Assembly: GCF_027923545.1 (NCBI RefSeq)
Contig: NZ_BROH01000001.1
Coordinates: 248,001-312,000, forward strand
Direction of reading: 5' to 3'
Source: Sinisalibacter aestuarii
Lineage (GTDB): Bacteria > Pseudomonadota > Alphaproteobacteria > Rhodobacterales > Rhodobacteraceae
DNA length: 64,000 nucleotides
The notes beneath the pieces were generated by a model. The model was not told where the DNA came from, searched no databases, and saw only the letters and a program-made list of their open reading frames with translations. Positions 31,960-42,350 of the stretch are shown piece by piece (positions within the stretch are counted from its first letter, which is position 1; the number at the start of each line of letters is the position of its first letter). The position numbers were made by a program, and so were the translations under genes.

Positions 31960-33174
31960 TCAGTTGCGCGCGAGTTTCAGGTCTTGGGGCAGGTTTTTCA
32001 ACACCAGATATTCACCCACGGCGTCGCAGCCCGGAACCGCCATCGAGAGCGATTGCACGGTCGCGGCACGGCCCGGATTGCTGCGCAGGATGGTCCCGGC
32101 AATCTCGTGCGCGCAGGTATTTTCCATCACCTGGGCCTCGATCGAGATATCCGGCTCCTGGCCGTCCAGCATCAGCGCGGCGGGATAGGTGTAGATATCG
32201 GCGGCGTAGCCATCGGCGGTGCTGCCCAGCGCCGACACGAAGCCGCCCGTGCCTGCAATCGCATTTTCAGCCGATGCCGGGGTTTCGGCCCAGATATGGC
32301 CCGCCTCGCCGTAGTTGGCGCCGTTTTCCAGCGCGTGAAGCTGCAGCCCGGTAGGGCCTTTCCAGACCAGCGCGACGCGCTCGATCTCGGCGAAATCGGG
32401 CACCAGGATATCGCCCGCCGCTTCCTGCCCGTCAGAGAACGTGGCGGTGACGATGGCGTTTTCCTCCATCGCCGGCATGGCCAGGAACAGATCGCCTTCC
32501 GGCCCAAGCTGCTCGGAGAAAATCATCCCGGCATGGCTGAAGGTGACCTCCTCGCCGGAATTGCACGGCGCCGAGAGCGTGATTGCTACCAGCGCGGGCG
32601 CTTCAGCGGCAAGATCCATCGCGATTTCGCAGGTGGCGACCGGCGGGGCCGGTTCGCTGGCCAGATCGTTGGCCACATCGGCGGCGGCGATGATGATTTC
32701 TTCCACCGGTGGGGCAGCAGGCACCGGATCCGGCGTGGCGAGGATCGGGCTCGGCGTGGCTTCCGACCGGGTCACCAGATCGACGGGCATCGGATCGGCG
32801 GCGCTGGGGGCCTCCGGCGCCATGCCAATCACAAGGTTCGCCTCGGCAAAGGACGGCATCGGCTGTTCGATGGCTGGCAATGGCGCTTCGGCAACCACGT
32901 CAACCGGGGCGACGGCAGGCGCCTCAGCCGGGGTTTCCGGGGCGGGCACCGCCGCAGCCAGGATTTGCGGGGCCGGGGCCGCCATGGTGGGTTTCGGCGC
33001 CGCAACGCCCGCGACCGCCGGGGCCGAAGCCACCATCGGGCCCTTGCCCGACGGCGCACTGGAATTCTTTTGCATGAAGTGGCCCGCAGCACCGGCGATC
33101 AGCAGCGCCGCCGCCGCCGTATAGATGCGCTTCCTGTCGATACCGGCTGCTTTTGCCTTCAGATCGGCGATCAT
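31960..33174 (-). CDS. single-pass anchored protein with Ala/Pro-rich stalk, next to secA; function unknown
   Basis: This is a 404-aa protein. ATG 33174 is chosen for its AAGGAG site 8 nt upstream. After a basic start (MIADLKAKAAGIDRKR) one membrane helix (IYTAAAALLIAGAAGHFM) anchors it. Residues 45-190 are a low-complexity Ala/Pro/Glu stalk. The C-terminal 210 residues form a domain with five cysteines (around ATCEIAM, APCNSGE, NTCAHE and PGCDAVG), probably periplasmic and disulfide-bonded. Database entries near secA in this order sometimes call such proteins translocase, which the sequence does not justify. It lies 232 nt downstream of secA, same strand, with nothing recognisable in that gap. 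Confidence 0.7.
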   Translation of the reverse strand: MIADLKAKAAGIDRKRIYTAAAALLIAGAAGHFMQKNSSAPSGKGPMVASAPAVAGVAAPKPTMAAPAPQILAAAVPAPETPAEAPAVAPVDVVAEAPLPAIEQPMPSFAEANLVIGMAPEAPSAADPMPVDLVTRSEATPSPILATPDPVPAAPPVEEIIIAAADVANDLASEPAPPVATCEIAMDLAAEAPALVAITLSAPCNSGEEVTFSHAGMIFSEQLGPEGDLFLAMPAMEENAIVTATFSDGQEAAGDILVPDFAEIERVALVWKGPTGLQLHALENGANYGEAGHIWAETPASAENAIAGTGGFVSALGSTADGYAADIYTYPAALMLDGQEPDISIEAQVMENTCAHEIAGTILRSNPGRAATVQSLSMAVPGCDAVGEYLVLKNLPQDLKLARN

Positions 33175-33406
33175 GACGATCTCCTTTTCAGTCCGTCGGC
33201 TCGCAGTGTCCTGCAGCAATACGCCGAAGAAATGAACGAAAGGTGGCGATTTCCGGTTTTGTTTCGATTTCGGAAAGAGAAAGATTTCGCCTTACAAACA
33301 AGGCGTTTCCAAGCGGCCCGTCACATCTCCGCCATGATCTGACATCCCGCCGCACGGGCAGGCTGTCGGATTGTTCACAGGTGCGGAAAAGCGGCCAGGG
33401 CGCGCG

Positions 33407-36118
33407 TCAGAACGCGCCGTGGCAATGCTTGAATTTCTTGCCCGACCCGCAGGGGCAGGGATCGTTGCGGCCCGGATTGCCCCAGGTCTCGGGATTGTTT
33501 TCGTCAAACCCCGCAACCGAGACACCTTTGGGCAACTCGGCCTTGCCGGTGATCTTCTCGGCGGCCTTGCGCTGAGCTTCGGCCAGAGCCTGCTGCTGTT
33601 GCAGCATCTGCTGCATCATCTGATCCTGCTCTTCCTTGGTCATCGGCCGCACCTGGCCGAGCTTCTGGGTGACCTCGGCGCGCAGACCGTCGAGCATGTT
33701 CTCGAAAAGCTGGAAGCTCTCGGTCTTGTACTCGTTCAGCGGGTCGCGCTGGGCATAGCCGCGGAAACCGACCACCGAGCGCAGATGCTCCAGCGTCAGC
33801 AGATGCTCGCGCCATTTCGCGTCGATGGTCTGGAGCAGGATCTGCTTTTCGATCGAACGCATCGTCTCGGCGCCGAAAGCCTCGGCCTTTTCGGCCATCT
33901 GCTTATCGGATTCCTCGTAAAGCCGCTCGCGGACAATGTCATCGTCCACGCCCTCTTCCTTGGCCCAGTCGATGATCGGCAGATCGAGGTTCAGCTTTTC
34001 GATCACCGCAGCATAGAGGCCATGGGTATCCCATTGTTCGGCATAGCTTTTCGCGGGCATGAAGCTATCGACCAGATCGTCGATCACCTGGTGGCGCATG
34101 TCTTCGGTCACATCCGAGAGGTCTTCCGATTTCATGATGTCGAGGCGCTGGCTGAAGACCACCTTGCGCTGGTCGTTCATCACGTCGTCGAATTTGAGAA
34201 GCTGCTTGCGGATGTCGAAGTTACGTCCCTCGACCTTCGCCTGCGCGCGTTCGAGGCTCTTGTTCACCCAGGGATGCACGATGGCTTCGCCGTCCTTCAT
34301 GCCGAGGGTGCTCAGCACCTTGTCGAGCCGTTCCGAGCCGAAGATGCGCATCAGATCGTCTTCGAGGCTGAGGAAGAAGGCCGAGCGGCCCGGATCGCCC
34401 TGGCGGCCAGAGCGGCCACGCAGCTGGTTGTCGATCCTGCGGCTCTCGTGGCGCTCTGTCGCCAGCACGAAGAGCCCGCCGGCATCCTTGACGTTCTGTT
34501 CCTCTGCGGCGTGTTCGGCTTCGATCCGGGCGCGCACCGCGTCGGGATGGGCCTCCGGATCGGCAGCGAGCGCTTCCATCACCTTGAATTCGACATTGCC
34601 GCCCAGTTTGATGTCGGTCCCGCGGCCGGCCATGTTGGTGGCGATGGTCACCGCGCCAAGCTTGCCGGCATCGGCAACGATCTGGGCTTCCTGCTCGTGC
34701 TGGCGGGCGTTGAGCACGTTATGCGCAACACCGGCTTTGGTCAGAAGCTCCGATAGGAACTCGGATTTTTCAATCGAGGTCGTGCCGACGAGAACCGGCT
34801 GGCCCTTTTCATGCGCGGCTTTGATCTCTTCGACGATCGCGTCGTATTTCTCCTGCGCCGTGCGGTAAACGGCATCGTGCTCGTCGATCCGGGCAATGGG
34901 CAGATTGGTCGGCACCTCGACGACGCCGAGCTTGTAGATATCGTCAAACTCATCGGCTTCGGTAAGCGCCGTGCCGGTCATCCCGGCGAGCTTGTCATAC
35001 AGGCGGAAATAGTTCTGGAAGGTCACGCTGGCGAGCGTCACGTTTTCGGGCTGGATGTCACAGCCTTCCTTCGCCTCGATGGCCTGGTGCAGACCTTCCG
35101 ACAGGCGGCGGCCCGTCATCATGCGGCCGGTGAACTCGTCGATCAGCACCGCCTCGCCATTGCGAACGATATAGTCCTTGTCTTTCTGGAACAGTTTGTG
35201 AGCACGCAGGCCCTGGTTCACATGGTGAACGAGCGAGGTGCTTTCGGGATCGTACAGCGTTTGCCCCTCCGGCAGCAGGCCGGCGGCGTGCAGGCGTTGT
35301 TCGAGAAACTCGTTGCCTTCGTCGGTGTAGGTGACGCTGCGCGTCTTTTCGTCCAGCGTGAAATGCTCGTCCAGCACTTCGGGGATGATGCGATCAATGC
35401 TGACGTAGAGCTCCGATCTGTCATCGCTCGGGCCGGAGATGATCAGCGGCGTGCGCGCCTCGTCGATCAGGATCGAGTCCACCTCGTCGACAATCGCGAA
35501 ATTATGGTCGCGCTGATACATCTGGGTCAGCTCGGCTTTCATGTTGTCGCGCAGGTAGTCGAAGCCAAGCTCGTTGTTCGTCGCATAGGTGATGTCAGAG
35601 GCATAGGCCTGTTGCTTTTCGGCGTCGGGCTGCTGCGGGTAGATCACGCCGGTGGTCATGCCAAGCTGGGCGTAAACCTTGCCCATCCAGTCGGCGTCGC
35701 GCTTGGCGAGATAGTCGTTGACGGTGACGATATGCACGCCCTTGCCGGTGAGCGCATTGAGATAGGCGGGGAAGGTGGCGACGAGCGTTTTGCCCTCACC
35801 CGTCTTCATCTCGGCGATATTGCCCTGGTGCAGAAAAATGCCGCCCATGAGCTGCACATCGAAGGCGCGCAGGCCCAGCGCACGATGGGCCCCCTCACGG
35901 CAATTCGCGAAGGCTTCGGGCAGGATGTCGTCGAGGCTTTCACCCTCGGCCACCCGCTTTCGGAATTCCTCGGTCTTGGCGATAAGCCCCTCGTCCGACA
36001 GCGCCTTGAACTCATCTTCAAGGGCGTTGATCTTTTCGATGATGGGGCGGGTTGCCTTGATCTTGCGATCGTTCGGGGTGCCAAAGACTTTTTTGGCGAT
36101 ATTTCCGATACCCAGCAT
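33407..36118 (-). CDS. secA: SecA, preprotein translocase ATPase
   Basis: This 903-aa motor of Sec-dependent export works with SecYEG and, for some clients, with SecB (encoded at 60.6 kb). The DEAD-like motor has [18 protein letters not shown] (Walker A), [17 protein letters not shown], and the second half GTTSIEKSE and [14 protein letters not shown]. The zinc-binding tail [14 protein letters not shown] interacts with SecB and phospholipid. ATG 36118 ([13 protein letters not shown]) has GGAG upstream and gives the usual length; a longer open frame upstream is not conserved sequence. It is divergent from the parvulin gene. Confidence 0.97.
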   Translation of the reverse strand: MLGIGNIAKKVFGTPNDRKIKATRPIIEKINALEDEFKALSDEGLIAKTEEFRKRVAEGESLDDILPEAFANCREGAHRALGLRAFDVQLMGGIFLHQGNIAEMKTGEGKTLVATFPAYLNALTGKGVHIVTVNDYLAKRDADWMGKVYAQLGMTTGVIYPQQPDAEKQQAYASDITYATNNELGFDYLRDNMKAELTQMYQRDHNFAIVDEVDSILIDEARTPLIISGPSDDRSELYVSIDRIIPEVLDEHFTLDEKTRSVTYTDEGNEFLEQRLHAAGLLPEGQTLYDPESTSLVHHVNQGLRAHKLFQKDKDYIVRNGEAVLIDEFTGRMMTGRRLSEGLHQAIEAKEGCDIQPENVTLASVTFQNYFRLYDKLAGMTGTALTEADEFDDIYKLGVVEVPTNLPIARIDEHDAVYRTAQEKYDAIVEEIKAAHEKGQPVLVGTTSIEKSEFLSELLTKAGVAHNVLNARQHEQEAQIVADAGKLGAVTIATNMAGRGTDIKLGGNVEFKVMEALAADPEAHPDAVRARIEAEHAAEEQNVKDAGGLFVLATERHESRRIDNQLRGRSGRQGDPGRSAFFLSLEDDLMRIFGSERLDKVLSTLGMKDGEAIVHPWVNKSLERAQAKVEGRNFDIRKQLLKFDDVMNDQRKVVFSQRLDIMKSEDLSDVTEDMRHQVIDDLVDSFMPAKSYAEQWDTHGLYAAVIEKLNLDLPIIDWAKEEGVDDDIVRERLYEESDKQMAEKAEAFGAETMRSIEKQILLQTIDAKWREHLLTLEHLRSVVGFRGYAQRDPLNEYKTESFQLFENMLDGLRAEVTQKLGQVRPMTKEEQDQMMQQMLQQQQALAEAQRKAAEKITGKAELPKGVSVAGFDENNPETWGNPGRNDPCPCGSGKKFKHCHGAF

Positions 36119-36291
36119 GTTTTCTCCGCCCGATGGGGTTCCTCGTTCACGTAATCGCGCGGAGCGCTTGCCCGTCTGCGCGCGGCCCCATATCAAGGGC
36201 ACGAGCACGGCCCCCGAGAGACCCTTGCGATGTAAGGGCCGGGGCCGGAATAGTCAACGACACCGGGCCATCGGCCCAGATGAGGAAACCC

Positions 36292-37188
36292 ATGAAAACT
36301 CTGGCCCTTCGCAGCACGCTTCTTGCCGGTGCGGCACTCTCCCTTTTCCTGGCCGCGCCGCTGCGCGCGCAGGACGCCGAAACCACCGAAGCCGCGCCCG
36401 AAGCATCCGAGTACATGGCGGTGGACGCCAACACCGTTCTCGCCACGGTCAACGGGGAAGACATTACCGTCGGCCACATCGTTGCGGCACGTCTGGCGTT
36501 GCCCGAGCAGTATCAGGCCCTGCCCAACGAGGTGCTTCTGGAAGGGCTGATCGAACAGCTTATCCAGCAGACGGTGCTGGGCCAGGCGATGGGCGAGATG
36601 ACCAATCGCGCGCAAATCCAGCTCGACAACGAACGCCGCGCGATCACCGCGACCGAAAAACTGGATTCGGTTCTTTCCGAAGCGGTGGACGATGCGAAGA
36701 TCCAGGCCGCCTATGATGCCGAATACGCCAATGCCGAGCCGACAAAGGAGTGGAACGCTTCGCATATCCTCGTCGAAACCGAGGAAGAGGCCGCCGACCT
36801 GATCGTCAAACTCGAAGACGGCGCCGATTTTGCCGAGCTGGCGCAAGAGTTTTCCACCGGCCCCTCGGGCCCTTCGGGCGGCGAGCTGGGCTGGTTTAGC
36901 GCAGGCATGATGGTGCAGCCGTTCGAAGAAGCGGTGACGGGCATGGACGACGGCGCCGTCGCCGGTCCGGTGCAGACGCAGTTTGGCTGGCACGTGATCA
37001 AGCTGAACGAAAGCCGCATGAAAGGCGCGCCGGCGCTTGAGGAAGTGCAGGGCGATATCATCTCGAAGCTTGAGAACGACGCCGTGGAGCAGGCGCTTGC
37101 AACGCTGCTTGACGCCGCCACGATAGAGCGTACCGATCTCACAAAGGTCGACCCGGCGGTTCTGGGCGATCCCGCGATCCTCGACTAA
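36292..37188 (+). CDS. periplasmic parvulin-type peptidyl-prolyl isomerase
   Basis: This is a 298-aa exported foldase with a clear Sec signal peptide (MKTLALRSTLLAGAALSLFLAAPLRAQD). An N-terminal SurA/PpiD-like chaperone region is followed by a rotamase domain near 160-255, with WNASHILVETEEEA and STGPSGPSGGELGWFS as parvulin hallmarks. It should assist envelope protein folding after Sec export, fitting its position divergent from secA. ATG 36292 has GAGGA 5 nt upstream. argJ starts 21 nt downstream, so the genes may be co-transcribed. No lipobox cysteine is present, so it is soluble in the periplasm. Confidence 0.9.
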   Translation: MKTLALRSTLLAGAALSLFLAAPLRAQDAETTEAAPEASEYMAVDANTVLATVNGEDITVGHIVAARLALPEQYQALPNEVLLEGLIEQLIQQTVLGQAMGEMTNRAQIQLDNERRAITATEKLDSVLSEAVDDAKIQAAYDAEYANAEPTKEWNASHILVETEEEAADLIVKLEDGADFAELAQEFSTGPSGPSGGELGWFSAGMMVQPFEEAVTGMDDGAVAGPVQTQFGWHVIKLNESRMKGAPALEEVQGDIISKLENDAVEQALATLLDAATIERTDLTKVDPAVLGDPAILD

Positions 37189-37209
37189 GGCCACACGAAA
37201 GCGCACGCG

Positions 37210-38514
37210 ATGAGCAAGAAAGCCAAGATCCGCAAGCTTGAGAAAAAGGTCGCCAAGCTGAAGGCACGGGTCCGGGAAGCCAGGACACACACCCATGCCG
37301 TCTCGCCGCTTGCGCCGAAAGACGGGTTTCCGCATCTGCCGGTGATCGGCGGCGCGCGGTTCTCGGCGGTGAAGGCGGGCGTGCGCTATCCGGGCCGGGT
37401 GGATGTGATGCTGGCCGAGCTCGATCCGGGCACGGCGGTGGCCGGGGTGTTTACGCGCTCGGCCACCCGCTCCGCCCCGGTGCTCGATTGCCAGGCAAAG
37501 CTTGGCACCGACCAGAAGGCGGGCGCGGCCTTCATCGTGAACTCCGGCAATTCCAACGCCTTCACCGGCACCAACGGGGTGAAGGCCGTCGAGGCGATTA
37601 CCGAAGAGGTCGCCCGGATCACAGGCGTGCCGCAAAACAGGGTCTATTCCGCCTCAACCGGCGTGATTGGCGAGCCGTTGCCCTTTGAGCGGATCACCGC
37701 GAAGGTCGAAGAACTGCACGGCACGATGTCGGCCGACGCCATCGAGCTGGCGGCCCGCGCGATCATGACGACCGACACCTATCCGAAGGGCGCCGGAGCC
37801 GAGATCAAGATCGGCGGCAAGACCGTGCGCATCGCCGGCATCGCCAAAGGCTCCGGCATGATCGCCCCCGATATGGCGACGATGCTGGTCTATATCTTCA
37901 CCGACGCGGATGTTGAGCAATCGCTGCTGCAGCGGCTGCTTTCGGACCTGACCGACGAGACCTTCAACAACATCACCGTCGACAGCGACACGTCGACCTC
38001 CGACTCGCTGCTGCTGGCGGCCACTGGCGCCTCCGGTGTGAAGATCACCGAAGACACTACGGCGTTCATCGCCGCGCTGCGCGGCGTCATGCTGGATCTG
38101 GCGCATCAGGTGGTGCGCGATGGCGAGGGGGCGACGAAATTTGTCGAGATCCGGGTAACCGGCGCGGCTGCCGACGCCGATGCCCGCAGGCACGCGATGG
38201 CCATCGCCAATTCGCCGCTGGTGAAAACGGCAATTGCGGGTGAAGACCCGAACTGGGGCCGTGTGGTCATGGCGATCGGCAAGTCGGGCGCCGCTGCGGA
38301 TCGCGACAAGCTCTCGATCCATTTCGGCGATATCCTGGTGGCCTCGCAGGGCTGGGTTTCGCCGTCATACCGGGAGGATGAGGGCGCGGCCTATATGAAG
38401 AACGACGAGCTTGTCATCGCCGTCGATCTCGGGCTTGGCAAAGGGGCGGCAACGGTCTGGACCTGCGATCTGACCCATGCCTACATCCAGATCAACGCAG
38501 ATTACCGCTCTTGA
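37210..38514 (+). CDS. argJ: ArgJ, bifunctional ornithine acetyltransferase/N-acetylglutamate synthase with basic N-terminal extension
   Basis: This is a 434-aa enzyme of the cyclic arginine pathway that transfers acetyl from N-acetylornithine to glutamate. The self-cleavage site lies in KGSGMIAPDMATMLVYIF, with the nucleophile Thr after Ala in DMATML. NSGNSNAFTG and VDSDTSTSDSLLL are family motifs. Before the usual start (VSPLAPKDGFPHLP) there is an extra, strongly basic, coiled-coil-like segment MSKKAKIRKLEKKVAKLKAR, 25-30 residues that I do not recall from other ArgJ proteins. The stop overlaps the next start codon (TTGA). Confidence 0.94.
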   Translation: MSKKAKIRKLEKKVAKLKARVREARTHTHAVSPLAPKDGFPHLPVIGGARFSAVKAGVRYPGRVDVMLAELDPGTAVAGVFTRSATRSAPVLDCQAKLGTDQKAGAAFIVNSGNSNAFTGTNGVKAVEAITEEVARITGVPQNRVYSASTGVIGEPLPFERITAKVEELHGTMSADAIELAARAIMTTDTYPKGAGAEIKIGGKTVRIAGIAKGSGMIAPDMATMLVYIFTDADVEQSLLQRLLSDLTDETFNNITVDSDTSTSDSLLLAATGASGVKITEDTTAFIAALRGVMLDLAHQVVRDGEGATKFVEIRVTGAAADADARRHAMAIANSPLVKTAIAGEDPNWGRVVMAIGKSGAAADRDKLSIHFGDILVASQGWVSPSYREDEGAAYMKNDELVIAVDLGLGKGAATVWTCDLTHAYIQINADYRS

Positions 38515-38909
38515 AAATCGTTCTCGTCTCCGCCGTCGCGCTGATCGACATCGATGGGCGTGTGCTGATTGCCCAGCGCCCGGAGGGTAAGTCGATGGCC
38601 GGGCTTTGGGAATTTCCCGGTGGCAAGGTCGAAGCGGGCGAAACCCCGGAAGCGGCCCTGATCCGCGAGTTGCAGGAAGAGCTCGGGATCGACACCCGTG
38701 CCTCCTGCCTTGCGCCGCTCGCCTTCGCCAGCCACAGCTACGATGAGTTTCACCTGCTGATGCCGCTCTATGCCTGCCGCCGGTGGGAAGGAACCGTAAC
38801 CCCGCAAGAGGGGCAGCGTCTGGCCTGGGTCAAGGCGAACGCGCTGCGCGATTACCCGATGCCCCCGGCCGACGAGCCGCTTATCCCGATCCTGCGCGAC
38901 TGGCTCTAG
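38511..38909 (+). CDS. mutT: MutT-type Nudix hydrolase (8-oxo-dGTP diphosphatase)
   Basis: This is a 132-aa Nudix protein. The Nudix box is complete (GGKVEAGETPEAALIREL then QEELGI, residues 38-61), following the LWEFPGG motif typical of MutT. It would remove oxidised dGTP and prevent A:T to C:G changes. The start is TTG 38511, overlapping the argJ TGA by 4 bases (TTGA), so it depends on coupling. ATG-based alternatives would cut into the first beta strand (KIVLVSAVALIDIDGRVL). This pairing with argJ and secA is familiar in Rhodobacterales. Confidence 0.9.
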   Translation: MKIVLVSAVALIDIDGRVLIAQRPEGKSMAGLWEFPGGKVEAGETPEAALIRELQEELGIDTRASCLAPLAFASHSYDEFHLLMPLYACRRWEGTVTPQEGQRLAWVKANALRDYPMPPADEPLIPILRDWL

Positions 38910-38994
38910 GCGCTGTCTTCAGTTCCGCAACAAAATGTTTCCAATATGCCCGGTTTTAAGGCATTGTTGCGTAGAGAGTGGGGGAATCGTGAAC

Positions 38995-39135
38995 ATGGTC
39001 AAGACAATCACTGTCGGTAGCTGTATTTCGGTTCAGGGCATGTTTGTCCGAAATTTGTCCGATGGCCGCATCGTCGTGCGCGTCGGAAAACAGGAATTCA
39101 TAGGCCGTCCGGTGACATCGCCGCAGGCAGCCTGA
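38995..39135 (+). CDS. 46-aa conserved-looking small protein, function unknown
   Basis: This is a small open frame, MVKTITVGSCISVQGMFVRN then VRVGKQEFIGRPV, with GGGGGAATC about 9 nt upstream of ATG 38995; GTG 38989 is an alternative. It has balanced composition, an alternating beta pattern and one cysteine (Cys10). I seem to recall similar short proteins in Rhodobacterales but cannot name a family. It stands alone between mutT and the infB terminator, 85 nt after mutT. It was kept because of the good ribosome site, the sensible amino acid composition and the terminator placed just after it. Confidence 0.55.
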   Translation: MVKTITVGSCISVQGMFVRNLSDGRIVVRVGKQEFIGRPVTSPQAA

Positions 39136-39159
39136 GGTTTCATCTCGACCCAAAAAGAG

Positions 39160-39185
39160 AAGGGGCGCCACAGGGCGCCCCTTTT
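39160..39185. terminator. bidirectional terminator between the small gene and infB
   Basis: AAGGGGCGCC / GGCGCCCCTT is a perfect 10-bp stem (39160-39169, 39174-39183) with a 4-nt loop. It is preceded by AAAAAGAG and followed by TT, and serves convergent units. Confidence 0.88.
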
Positions 39186-39205
39186 GTCATTCCGGTCGGA
39201 AAACA

Positions 39206-41695
39206 TCACTCAAGCGTGCGTTCGACTTCCTCGCGCTCGAAGATCTCGATCACGTCGCCGGGGCGAATGTCGTCATAGTTTTCAAACGCCATGCCGCATT
39301 CCTGGCCCGAATGCACTTCCTTGACCTCGTCCTTGAAGCGCTTGAGCGTTTTCAGCGTGCCTTCGTGGATCACAACGTTGTCGCGCAGCAGGCGCACGCC
39401 GGCCGAGCGGCGGGCAACGCCTTCGGTCACGAGGCAGCCGGCAACCTTGCCGACGCCGGACACCTTGAAGACTTCCTTGATCTCGGCGTAACCGATGAAG
39501 TTTTCGCGCACTTCGGCCGAAAGCAGGCCCGAAGCGGCCGCCTTCACATCGTCCACCAGGTCGTAGATCACCGAGTAGTAGCGGATCTCGACGCCTTTCT
39601 GGTTGGCGCTGGCACGGGCCGGGGCGTTGGCCCGGACGTTGAAGCCGATGACCGGCGCGCCGGAGGCTTCGGCGAGGCCGATATCCGTCTCGGTAATCGC
39701 GCCAACACCGTAATGCAGCACCCGCACGCGAACTTCTTCGTTGCCGATCTTCTCCATCGCCTGAGCGATGGCTTCGGCGGAACCCTGCACATCGGCTTTG
39801 ACGAGGATCGGCAGTTCCTTGACGCTTTCATCGGCCTTGGCCTGAGCGAGAAGCTGTTCCAGCGAGGTGCCCGCACCGGCAGCGGCGCGTTTATCCTTGG
39901 CGGCCTGCTCGCGATACTCAGCGATCTCGCGCGCCTGCGCCTCGGTCTCAACCACGTTGAGCACATCGCCTGCTTCCGGCGTGCCGTTGAGGCCAAGCAC
40001 CTCGACGGGCACCGACGGACCGGCTTCGGCCACGCGCTCGCCGCGATCGTTCTCCATCGCGCGGACCTTGCCCCATTGCTCGCCGACGACAAAGATGTCG
40101 CCTTGTTTGAGCGTCCCGTTCTGCACGAGAACGGTGGCGACGGGGCCGCGGCCCACGTCGAGCTGGGCTTCGATCACGGCGCCCTGCGCGGCACGGTCGG
40201 GGTTGGCTTTGAGTTCGAGAATCTCCGCCTGCAGCGCAATGGCTTCAAGCAGCGCATCGAGGCCCTGGCCGGTCTTGGCCGAGACTTCCACGTCCTGCAC
40301 GTCACCCGACATCTTTTCGACGACCACCTCGTGCTGGAGCAGATCGGTGCGCACCTTGTCGGGGTTGGCGGCGGGCAGGTCGACCTTGTTGATCGCCACG
40401 ATCATCGGCACGCCGGCGGCCTTGGCGTGGTTGATGGCCTCGATCGTCTGCGGCATCACCGCGTCATCGGCAGCCACGACCAGCACGACGATATCGGTCA
40501 CCTGGGCACCGCGCGCGCGCATCGAGGTAAAGGCAGCGTGGCCCGGCGTGTCGAGGAAGGTCAGCACCTGGCCGCCATCGGTTGTCACCTGATAGGCGCC
40601 GATATGCTGGGTGATGCCCCCGGCCTCGCCAGCGGTCACCTTCGAATGGCGGATCGCATCGAGCACCGAGGTCTTGCCGTGGTCGACATGGCCCATGACG
40701 GTGATGACCGGCGGGCGCGGCTGAAGGTCTTCGGCCTTGTCCTCGACGGTGTCGATCACCTGTTCCACGTCGGCGTCGGACACGCGCTGGATGCGGTGGC
40801 CGAATTCCTCGACGATCAGCTCCGCCGTATCGGCGTCGATCGACTGATTCTGGGTGACCATCATGCCCATTTTCATGAGCGCCTTGACCACATCGGCCAC
40901 GCGCTCGGCCATGCGATTGGCAAGCTCCTGCACCACGATGGTTTCGGGCACCTGAACGTCGCGCACGATCTTCTCGTGCGAGGCACCGCCACCCATCGCC
41001 TTCTGGCGCATCCGTTCCTGCTTGCGCTTCATCGCGGCAACGGAGCGTTGCCGCCCGCCTTCGCCACCCGAAAGCGCCTGGTTCAGCGTCAGCTTGCCGG
41101 CGCGGCGGTTGCTGTCGTCACGGCTGGCCTTGCCACGCACGCTGCGCTCTTCGGCCGGGCGCTCGCGATCCGGCTTGCGCGGACCGGCGGGCTTGCCGCC
41201 ACGCGCTTCGGCAACCTGCGCCTCGGCAGGGTCGGAAACCGGCGTCGGCTTCTTCGCAGCGGCTTCTTCCTTGCGCTTGCGCTCGTCTTCCTCGGCCTTG
41301 CGGCGCGCGGCTTCCTGGCGCTCTTTCTCTTCGCGCTCTTTCTCTTCGGCTTCGCGGCGGCGGCGATCGCGCTCTTCCTCGCGGGCCTTTTCCTCTTGCT
41401 CGCGGCGGCGCTCTTCCTCGGCCTCGTTGGCCTTGGCCGCGGCAAGCGCCTTCATCCGGCGCTCAAGTTCGGCGTCGGAGATCCCGGCGGGGCGTTTCGA
41501 CGGATCCGCCTCGGCGGGCGATTGCGCACCGCCGCCCTGCGCGCCGCCGGCACCCGGCTTGGGCACGACAACGCGCTTGCGCTTCGTCTCGACCACCACG
41601 TTCTTGGTCCGCCCGTGGCTGAAGCTCTGCTTCACCTGCCCCGACCGGGCACCACCGCGCAAACCAAGGGGCTTTTTGCCGTCGCTATCGCTCAT
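39206..41695 (-). CDS. infB: translation initiation factor IF-2
   Basis: This is an 829-aa GTPase that places fMet-tRNA on the 30S subunit. The N-terminal 220 residues are highly charged and repetitive (runs of E/R/K and Ala/Pro). The IF2_N domain follows, then the G domain with [17 protein letters not shown] and NKVD near residues 330-440. Domains II-IV complete the protein, ending [13 protein letters not shown]. Its ATG overlaps the YlxR-type gene stop by 4 nt. It is the last gene of the rimP-nusA-ylxR-infB operon and ends at a strong bidirectional terminator. In-frame internal starts may give shorter isoforms, as known in other bacteria, but I cannot show that here. Confidence 0.97.
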   Translation of the reverse strand: MSDSDGKKPLGLRGGARSGQVKQSFSHGRTKNVVVETKRKRVVVPKPGAGGAQGGGAQSPAEADPSKRPAGISDAELERRMKALAAAKANEAEEERRREQEEKAREEERDRRRREAEEKEREEKERQEAARRKAEEDERKRKEEAAAKKPTPVSDPAEAQVAEARGGKPAGPRKPDRERPAEERSVRGKASRDDSNRRAGKLTLNQALSGGEGGRQRSVAAMKRKQERMRQKAMGGGASHEKIVRDVQVPETIVVQELANRMAERVADVVKALMKMGMMVTQNQSIDADTAELIVEEFGHRIQRVSDADVEQVIDTVEDKAEDLQPRPPVITVMGHVDHGKTSVLDAIRHSKVTAGEAGGITQHIGAYQVTTDGGQVLTFLDTPGHAAFTSMRARGAQVTDIVVLVVAADDAVMPQTIEAINHAKAAGVPMIVAINKVDLPAANPDKVRTDLLQHEVVVEKMSGDVQDVEVSAKTGQGLDALLEAIALQAEILELKANPDRAAQGAVIEAQLDVGRGPVATVLVQNGTLKQGDIFVVGEQWGKVRAMENDRGERVAEAGPSVPVEVLGLNGTPEAGDVLNVVETEAQAREIAEYREQAAKDKRAAAGAGTSLEQLLAQAKADESVKELPILVKADVQGSAEAIAQAMEKIGNEEVRVRVLHYGVGAITETDIGLAEASGAPVIGFNVRANAPARASANQKGVEIRYYSVIYDLVDDVKAAASGLLSAEVRENFIGYAEIKEVFKVSGVGKVAGCLVTEGVARRSAGVRLLRDNVVIHEGTLKTLKRFKDEVKEVHSGQECGMAFENYDDIRPGDVIEIFEREEVERTLE

Positions 41696-42327
41696 CTCGT
41701 CTTCGTACCTTTCCGGCGGTCGCTGCCGCCGTCTTTTTCTCGCAAGCCTGCAAGCTTTGCGGCTTCCTCTACTACACGTGTCGTGAGTCCGCCACCCGCG
41801 AGCGCGCCATGTATCACATTTTCCCGCCCGAATGCCAAACCCAATTCCCCGGCGGTCAAACAGCCAATAAAACTGCCCTTTCCGGGCGGCGGGCGAAGCT
41901 TTGACTTGCCTCGTTCGGACCCGTCCGATGCCTGGATCAGCACTTTGGCCTGATCCTTCGCCAGCCAGTCTTTCACCTTCTCGAACCCGGCGACCGCTTC
42001 ACCCGCCTTGCGCGCGAGCGAGATCAGGTGAACCACCCGGTCGGCCAGCCCTTCCTCGACCGAGGCGATCAGATCTTCCGGCACATCCACCGGCTGGCGG
42101 GCAGCACGGGCGAAGAGGCCCTTCAGCACCGCCTTTTCCAGTGCCTTGCGGCTGGCGGCAACCCAGATGCCCCGCCCCGGCAGCTTGCCCAGAAGATCGG
42201 GCACGATCCGGCCGTCGGGGGCAACCACGAAGCGGATAAGCCCGTTCCTGGGCTGCACCTCTCCCGTGGCGATGCACCGCCGCTCAGGCCCGTCGGCCCT
42301 GGTCTTCGGCTGACCACCCCGGGTCAT
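41692..42327 (-). CDS. YlxR/DUF448 plus L7Ae-like RNA-binding protein
   Basis: This is a 211-aa two-domain protein. Residues 1-90 are the YlxR fold, signature [20 protein letters not shown] and [14 protein letters not shown]. Residues 95-190 resemble the L7Ae/YlxQ RNA-binding fold ([19 protein letters not shown]). The fused arrangement is normal in alphaproteobacteria between nusA and infB. It is cytoplasmic and probably linked to ribosome assembly or RNase P, but its role is not settled. The tail is very basic ([16 protein letters not shown]). It is coupled to infB by a 4-base overlap and follows nusA by 23 nt. Confidence 0.9.
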   Translation of the reverse strand: MTRGGQPKTRADGPERRCIATGEVQPRNGLIRFVVAPDGRIVPDLLGKLPGRGIWVAASRKALEKAVLKGLFARAARQPVDVPEDLIASVEEGLADRVVHLISLARKAGEAVAGFEKVKDWLAKDQAKVLIQASDGSERGKSKLRPPPGKGSFIGCLTAGELGLAFGRENVIHGALAGGGLTTRVVEEAAKLAGLREKDGGSDRRKGTKTR

Positions 42328-42350
42328 GTGCCGAGCTCCGAGGCCTGGGA

